64,000 bases of DNA from Mesorhizobium sp. AR10. GTDB taxonomy: Bacteria; Pseudomonadota; Alphaproteobacteria; Rhizobiales; Rhizobiaceae. The notes below the pieces were generated by a model that worked only from the letters and a program-made list of their open reading frames with translations, was not told the DNA's origin and ran no database searches. Where the stretch lies: the NCBI RefSeq assembly GCF_024746795.1, contig NZ_CP080524.1:3450001-3514000 (forward strand), read 5' to 3'. The position numbers were made by a program, and so were the translations under genes. This document shows positions 59,793 through 64,000 of this stretch, one piece after another. Within the stretch, counting starts at the first letter, position 1. Every line of letters begins with the position of its first letter.

Positions 59793-61265
59793 ATGACCGT
59801 CATGGCCAAACCGGATAACACGGGCGCGCGCACCATGGTCAGCGCGCCGGCGCTGTCGCCCGCCACCATCGCCAAGCCCGATCTAATCAGCGTCGAGCAG
59901 GCGAAGACGATGGACGTGGCGCGGATGACAGACCTGTTCAAGGCGCATCTCAATCCCGGCCAGCTGCATTTCATGAAGCTGCTCGGCTTCCACAAGATCA
60001 AGATCGAACGCGCCGAAGGCATGTTCTATGTCGACCAGAATGGCCGCAAGATCCTCGATTTCTTCGGCGGCTTCGGCTCGCTGGCCTTTGGCCACAACCA
60101 TCCGCGCATTCTCGAAGCCCGCAGGAAATTCCAGGAGGAAAAGCGCCAGGAAATCGCCATCGCCTTCATGTCGCAATATGCGGCCGCATTGGCGCACAAC
60201 CTCGCCAAATGCTCGCCCGGCGACCTCGACATGGTGTTTTTGGGCTCGTCCGGCTCGGAAGCCATGGAAGCGGCGGTAAAACTCGCCGAGCGTGCCGCCG
60301 GTCCGAAGCGGCCGAAGGTCGTCTATGCCGAGAATTCCTTCCACGGCAAGACCAAGGGCGTGCTGGGGATCACCGACGGCCAGCTCTATCGCGCCGACTT
60401 CAAGATGGCTGACAATACGGTCCGCATTCCCTTTGCCGATATCGAGGCGGTCGAGCGTCTGTTCCGCTCCGCTCCCGAGGTCGGGGTCATCGTGCTCGAA
60501 ACCATCCAGGGGGGCGGCGGCATCATCCAGGCGCCGGTCGAATACTGGCATAAGCTGCGCGCGCTCTGCGATCAGTACGGCGTGCTATGGGTCGCCGACG
60601 AAGTACAGTGCGGCTATGGCCGCTCCGGTCGTTTCTATGCCTTCGAGCACTATGGCGTCATTCCCGATGTGACGGCGCTCGCCAAGTCTCTCGGTGCCGG
60701 CAAGGCGGCGGTCGGCGCGATGATCGCGCGGCGCGAGGTCTATATGAAGGCCTATGGCACGCCGAAGACGGCGATGATCCATGCGATGGCCACCTTCGGC
60801 GGCATGGGCGAGGCCTGCATCACCGCGATCGAGGGGCTGAACGTGCTCTACGACGAGGGGCTGATCGACAACGCCGCGGTCACCGGTGACTACCTCCTGC
60901 AGCGCCTGCAGGCGCTCAGGGAAAAATACCCCAAGATCATCAAGGACGTGCGCGGCAAGGGTTTCATGGTCGGGCTGGAGTTCCACGACTTCTCGCAGAC
61001 CTTGCCGATGGTGCTGCGACCGATCGTCAGCGTGCTCGACGACAAGCTGAAGGGGTCGCTGTCCGGCTTCGTCGGCGCTCTGCTGTTGCGCGACTACGAC
61101 GTGCTGGTCGCCTTCACAGAGTACAACCGCAACGTCATCCGTCTCGAGCCGCCTTTGATCTGCCAGCGCGAACATGTCGACCGTTTCGTCGAGGCGCTCG
61201 ACAGTCTGTTGTCGCGCGGCATCGTGTCGATCGTGAAAGACTTCGTCAAAAGCCAGGTTCGCTGA
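59793..61265 (+). CDS. Class III PLP aminotransferase
   Basis: A 490-residue class III (ornithine/acetylornithine-type) aminotransferase. Visible are the GGFGSLAFGHNHP region, GSSGSEAMEAAVKL, VADEVQCGYGRSG (Asp binding the pyridine N) and the PLP lysine in ALAKSLGAGKAAVG. The ~75-residue N-terminal extension is unusual. It may introduce an amine into the glycan or lipid product, or act on a lipid-linked amino compound. The start at 59793 follows the epimerase stop by 23 bases; the reading frame is open further upstream inside that gene. Confidence 0.87.
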   Translation: MTVMAKPDNTGARTMVSAPALSPATIAKPDLISVEQAKTMDVARMTDLFKAHLNPGQLHFMKLLGFHKIKIERAEGMFYVDQNGRKILDFFGGFGSLAFGHNHPRILEARRKFQEEKRQEIAIAFMSQYAAALAHNLAKCSPGDLDMVFLGSSGSEAMEAAVKLAERAAGPKRPKVVYAENSFHGKTKGVLGITDGQLYRADFKMADNTVRIPFADIEAVERLFRSAPEVGVIVLETIQGGGGIIQAPVEYWHKLRALCDQYGVLWVADEVQCGYGRSGRFYAFEHYGVIPDVTALAKSLGAGKAAVGAMIARREVYMKAYGTPKTAMIHAMATFGGMGEACITAIEGLNVLYDEGLIDNAAVTGDYLLQRLQALREKYPKIIKDVRGKGFMVGLEFHDFSQTLPMVLRPIVSVLDDKLKGSLSGFVGALLLRDYDVLVAFTEYNRNVIRLEPPLICQREHVDRFVEALDSLLSRGIVSIVKDFVKSQVR

Positions 61266-61273
61266 GCCAAACG

Positions 61274-62509
61274 ATGCTGACCAGGTCGCCCGCTTCGAAC
61301 AACCCGCTCGACCGGCTCACCGCAGCCGGTCTGGCGTGGGGCGAGGGGACCTATGCGCGGCTGGCCGCGCCGATCGGGGCGGCGGCTTTCGCGCTCTACA
61401 TCCTTTTGACGGCGGTGACGGCATGGTTCATGCCCGATGCCAATTGGGACATGCTGCCCTATCTGGCGGTAGCCGAGGAGGGCGCCTATCCCGACGCGCA
61501 GGCTTTGCACGACTATGCCTATGGCACAGTCAAGGCCGGTGTGTCGGCCGGCGACTACAAGACGCTGACCGACGACGGCGGCGGCTTCCGCAGCCACATG
61601 GCGGAGAATGCCGCCGATTTCCATTCGCTGCTCGGCATGTACCGGATCAAGTTCCTCTATGCCGAGATCCTGTCGACGATGAGTTCGGTGATGTCGCCTG
61701 TCGAGGCGATGCGGGTCGTCTCGGTGTTTTCCGTGCTGCTGTTCGGCGCGATCGCGTTGCTCTGGCTGCGAGCCGAAGGCGCATTGGCGCTGGCGCCGGT
61801 CGTCGGCGCAGTGCTGATCATGGCCGATTTTGGCGAAGCGGCGCGGGCAAGCACGCCCGATCTCCTGTGCTCGGCCCTGTTTCTCGGCGGGCTCCTTGCC
61901 TATGTGCGCGGCCGTGAGGTGGCGACGGCGATCCTGCTCTTCCTTGCTTTCATGGCGCGGCCCGACAACATCGTCTTCCTCGCCATCTTCGCGGTTTTGC
62001 TGGTGGCTTTCCAGCAGAAGGCATGGGGCGCGCTGGCCGGCTTTGCCGCTGCCTTCGTCGCCTATTTTGCCATCTCGCACTGGGCCCATCACCCGGGCTG
62101 GTGGCCGCATCTGTGGTTCTCCAGCATCGAGCAGCACTACAATATGGACGGCTTCGATCCGCCGTTTTCGGTCGCCGCCTATCTGAGGGCATTCGCCGCC
62201 TCTCTGGTCCGCGCCATCAGCCTCAACAGCTGGGTCGGCGTCTCGGTGCTGGCATTGTCGGGATGGTATGCGTTGAGCCGCGCCGGCTACCGGCTCGACC
62301 GGCGCGCCGGCATCCTGCTTGCCGCACTTGTGCTCGGCGTGCTGGCAAAGTTCGCCGTCTTTCCGATCCACGACACCCGCATCTATTTTCCCAACCTGTT
62401 GCCGCCGTTCCTGCTGCTGGCCGGCCCCATCATGGCGCTGTGGGCATCGGCACGCGTGAATGGGCGGCACCCCACCGCCTTGCAGGTTATCCCCGGAGAT
62501 AAGCCATGA
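61274..62509 (+). CDS. Multi-pass membrane protein, GT-C-like glycosyltransferase candidate
   Basis: A 411-residue membrane protein with about ten helices. After the first helix comes a periplasmic DANWD motif (Asp55, Asp59), the acidic loop position typical of GT-C enzymes that use polyprenyl-phospho-sugars. A cytoplasmic-type RPDN follows later, with large periplasmic loops containing SHMAENAADFHSLLGMYRIKF. It could transfer the polyprenyl-linked pentose made by the upstream genes. The stop overlaps the methyltransferase start (ATGA). Confidence 0.7.
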   Translation: MLTRSPASNNPLDRLTAAGLAWGEGTYARLAAPIGAAAFALYILLTAVTAWFMPDANWDMLPYLAVAEEGAYPDAQALHDYAYGTVKAGVSAGDYKTLTDDGGGFRSHMAENAADFHSLLGMYRIKFLYAEILSTMSSVMSPVEAMRVVSVFSVLLFGAIALLWLRAEGALALAPVVGAVLIMADFGEAARASTPDLLCSALFLGGLLAYVRGREVATAILLFLAFMARPDNIVFLAIFAVLLVAFQQKAWGALAGFAAAFVAYFAISHWAHHPGWWPHLWFSSIEQHYNMDGFDPPFSVAAYLRAFAASLVRAISLNSWVGVSVLALSGWYALSRAGYRLDRRAGILLAALVLGVLAKFAVFPIHDTRIYFPNLLPPFLLLAGPIMALWASARVNGRHPTALQVIPGDKP

Positions 62510-63264
62510 GTTCCGTTTCCAGCATGGCGCGCATCGCCCTGTCGCTCGGTCTTCCCACGGGCGTCCTCGACCGTGGGCCGTCGCTGCAGGGCACGAAATT
62601 CCTGGCCAAGGCGGCGCTGAGCGCGCGCCTCAGTAGCGCCAAGCGACCGTTCCAGATGGTCAATGTCGGCGCCTGCGACGGCGCGCTGTTCGACGACGTG
62701 ACGCCGTGGCTGCATCGTATTCCGCGTGCGCGGGCGGTACTGGTCGAGCCGATCCCGTACAATCAGAAGCGGCTGCGCGCCAACTACCCTGATACCGAGC
62801 GTTTCGTCATCGAGCCGGTGGCGGTGACCAAGAGCAAGGGGACGATCACGGTCCATACGTTCGATGCCGCTGCACTCGAGGCCGGTACGTTGCCGATCGA
62901 GTTCATCGGCTGCTCGTCGGTTACCGACACCAATCTGATGTCAGGCAAGAATGCCTGGGGCGAGGCTGACGCCAACTTCAACAAGTTCGCGCCGCATCTG
63001 AAAGACATCGAAGTGCCTTCGGAAACGCTGCAGACGCTGCTAGATCGCAACGGCATTACTTACATTGACGCCTTCCTCGTCGACTGCGAAGGGGCCGACT
63101 GGATCGTCTTCGAACAGCTCGACCTCAAGCGCTACCGGCCGGGCATGATCAAGGTCGAGGTCGGCGCGCTGCCGGCGGCCGAGATCGGCCAGGTCGTGGT
63201 CAAGCTGAAGACGGCAGGTTATCAGGTCGGATTCCAGGCCGAGGACGTCTGGGCGTTCGCCTGA
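62506..63264 (+). CDS. FkbM-family SAM-dependent methyltransferase
   Basis: A 252-residue methyltransferase with the FkbM signature FQMVNVGACDGAL (SAM-binding start) and VDCEGADW at the end of the fold. Such enzymes O-methylate sugars or polyketides. It is the last gene of the operon, so the product is likely a methylated pentose-containing glycan or glycolipid. Start overlaps the preceding stop by 4 bases. Confidence 0.88.
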   Translation: MSSVSSMARIALSLGLPTGVLDRGPSLQGTKFLAKAALSARLSSAKRPFQMVNVGACDGALFDDVTPWLHRIPRARAVLVEPIPYNQKRLRANYPDTERFVIEPVAVTKSKGTITVHTFDAAALEAGTLPIEFIGCSSVTDTNLMSGKNAWGEADANFNKFAPHLKDIEVPSETLQTLLDRNGITYIDAFLVDCEGADWIVFEQLDLKRYRPGMIKVEVGALPAAEIGQVVVKLKTAGYQVGFQAEDVWAFA

Positions 63265-63425
63265 GGTATCGCACCTTTTCCCTTGGAAGCAGCTGATCCG
63301 TATCGGGTCGCGCCGCACCTGTGGCGTGTCGCAAACAGGCGGTAGCGCGGGGGCTGTCGTCTGCATATTGTGCGCCGATCAAACGGGCGCAGGGCGCCTG
63401 CAAAAGCACTTTGGAGTTGCGGGCA

Positions 63426-64000
63426 ATGGCAGGGTTTCCGGAAAAGGCGAAGGTCGTGATCGTCGGTCTGGGCGGCATTGTCGGCGCATCGATCGCCCAT
63501 CACCTGATCGAGCGCGGCTGGGACGATATTGTCGGCATAGACAAGTCCGGTATCCCGACCGACATCGGCTCGACGGCGCACGCCTCCGACTTCTGCTACA
63601 CCACCAGCCACGATTTCCTGTCCTGCTGGACGACGCTCTACTCCATCGATTTCTACGAAAAGATGGGTCACTACGCACGCATCGGCGGCCTCGAGGTCGC
63701 CCGCGTCGGCGACGACGGCCGCATGGAAGAGATCAAGCGCAAGATCGCCTCGGCAAAGGCTTTTGGCACGCGCGCCCGGCTGATCGAACCCGCCGAGATC
63801 AAGGCAAAATTCCCGCTGATCGAAGAAGAGATGGTGCAGGGCGGTCTGTGGGATCCCGATGCCGGCCTCGTCATCCCACGCTCGCAGACGGTCGCCGGCA
63901 AGCTGGTCGACCCGGCGGAAGCTTCGGGAAAACTCAAATCCTTCGCCAACACGCCGGCCAGGTCGCTCGTCGTCAGGGATGGCCGCATTACTGGCGTGGT
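63426..64000 (+). CDS. FAD-dependent oxidoreductase of the dimethylglycine/sarcosine dehydrogenase family (3' partial)
   Basis: The first ~191 residues of a DAO-type flavoprotein that runs off the window. The dinucleotide motif is GLGGIVG (about 14-20). The usual TWHAAG flavinylation motif is replaced by STAHASDFC, which keeps the His at the expected place. The remaining sequence (ARLIEPAEIKAKFPLIEEE) matches the third family member in this window. A GcvT domain would be expected downstream but is not visible. Confidence 0.85.
   Translation, partial: MAGFPEKAKVVIVGLGGIVGASIAHHLIERGWDDIVGIDKSGIPTDIGSTAHASDFCYTTSHDFLSCWTTLYSIDFYEKMGHYARIGGLEVARVGDDGRMEEIKRKIASAKAFGTRARLIEPAEIKAKFPLIEEEMVQGGLWDPDAGLVIPRSQTVAGKLVDPAEASGKLKSFANTPARSLVVRDGRITGV

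Noticed and set aside
55420..63264. A Nod factor arabinosylation (noe) locus
   Set aside because: NoeC-like and DprE1-like genes occur, but no nodABC, nod box or other nodulation gene was recognised in the window. The aminotransferase and FkbM genes do not fit that pathway.
1..64000. CRISPR arrays, prophage and rRNA
   Set aside because: No regularly spaced short repeats, phage structural genes or rRNA sequences were recognised by eye. A dedicated search could still find short or degenerate examples.

Overview
The window reads as a high-GC chromosomal segment from a rhizobial alphaproteobacterium, most like Mesorhizobium or a close relative. The evidence is the proteobacterial aerobic cobalamin gene set, a serine-cycle gene cluster, heterotetrameric sarcosine oxidase genes, palindromic intergenic repeats of the type scattered through Mesorhizobium genomes, and the general protein character. 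No plasmid, phage or CRISPR signature was seen. One intact insertion sequence is present.

Layout. (1) 1-5.0 kb: the end of a LolC/E permease and lolD; a very small membrane ORF (1701-1787) behind three phased GAAC half-sites that match the alphaproteobacterial LexA box; an M50 metalloprotease; lipB; tRNA-Leu(GAG); a HEPN-like protein. (2) 5.0-15.1 kb: a TauD-type dioxygenase, then a minus-strand serine-cycle operon (LuxR-type regulator with degenerate receiver, sgaA, mcl, mtkA, mtkB, hprA, ppc). A frameshifted copy of the mtkB 3' end lies just beyond ppc, so hprA-ppc is bracketed by direct repeats. (3) 15.3-22.3 kb: mgtE, a MerR regulator, a methyltransferase and a DUF1624 membrane protein, an MFS carrier, a Rieske oxygenase and a ChaC-type cyclotransferase. 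(4) 22.4-27.3 kb: a cobalamin riboswitch followed by cbtB-cbtA-cobP-cobO, then cobD and cobC diverging from one CATG, and a small tyrosine phosphatase.

(5) 27.3-36.7 kb: a divergent cluster of unknown catabolic purpose (creatininase-family hydrolase and RidA on one side; ABC importer, cytosine-deaminase-like amidohydrolase, FAD oxidase and two flavodoxin-fold reductases on the other). An IS5-family element splits it and sits inside a palindromic repeat. (6) 36.8-52.1 kb: a minus-strand demethylation operon (XRE-cupin regulator, FAD-GcvT dehydrogenase, homocysteine methyltransferase, aminotransferase, second FAD-GcvT dehydrogenase) with two 25-bp inverted repeats upstream; a nitroreductase; an MFS exporter; and soxBDAG. 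(7) 52.3-63.3 kb: a DUF3772-MscS channel, a small exported protein, and a seven-gene plus-strand operon that resembles the decaprenyl-phospho-arabinose pathway with an epimerase, aminotransferase, GT-C-like membrane protein and FkbM methyltransferase. (8) 63.4 kb to the end: the start of a third FAD-dependent dehydrogenase of the dimethylglycine/sarcosine family.

How it fits together. Much of the window is one-carbon and methylamine chemistry. Oxidative demethylation of betaine-like compounds (Rieske oxygenase, FAD-GcvT enzymes, sarcosine oxidase) yields glycine, serine and C1-tetrahydrofolate. The serine-cycle genes could carry C1 units into C4 acids, and LipB supports the lipoyl-dependent glycine cleavage system. 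This linkage is inferred from co-location. The observations most worth following up are the SidA-like SOS small protein candidate, the repeat-bracketed hprA-ppc module, the polyprenyl-sugar operon, and the twin operator of the demethylation operon.
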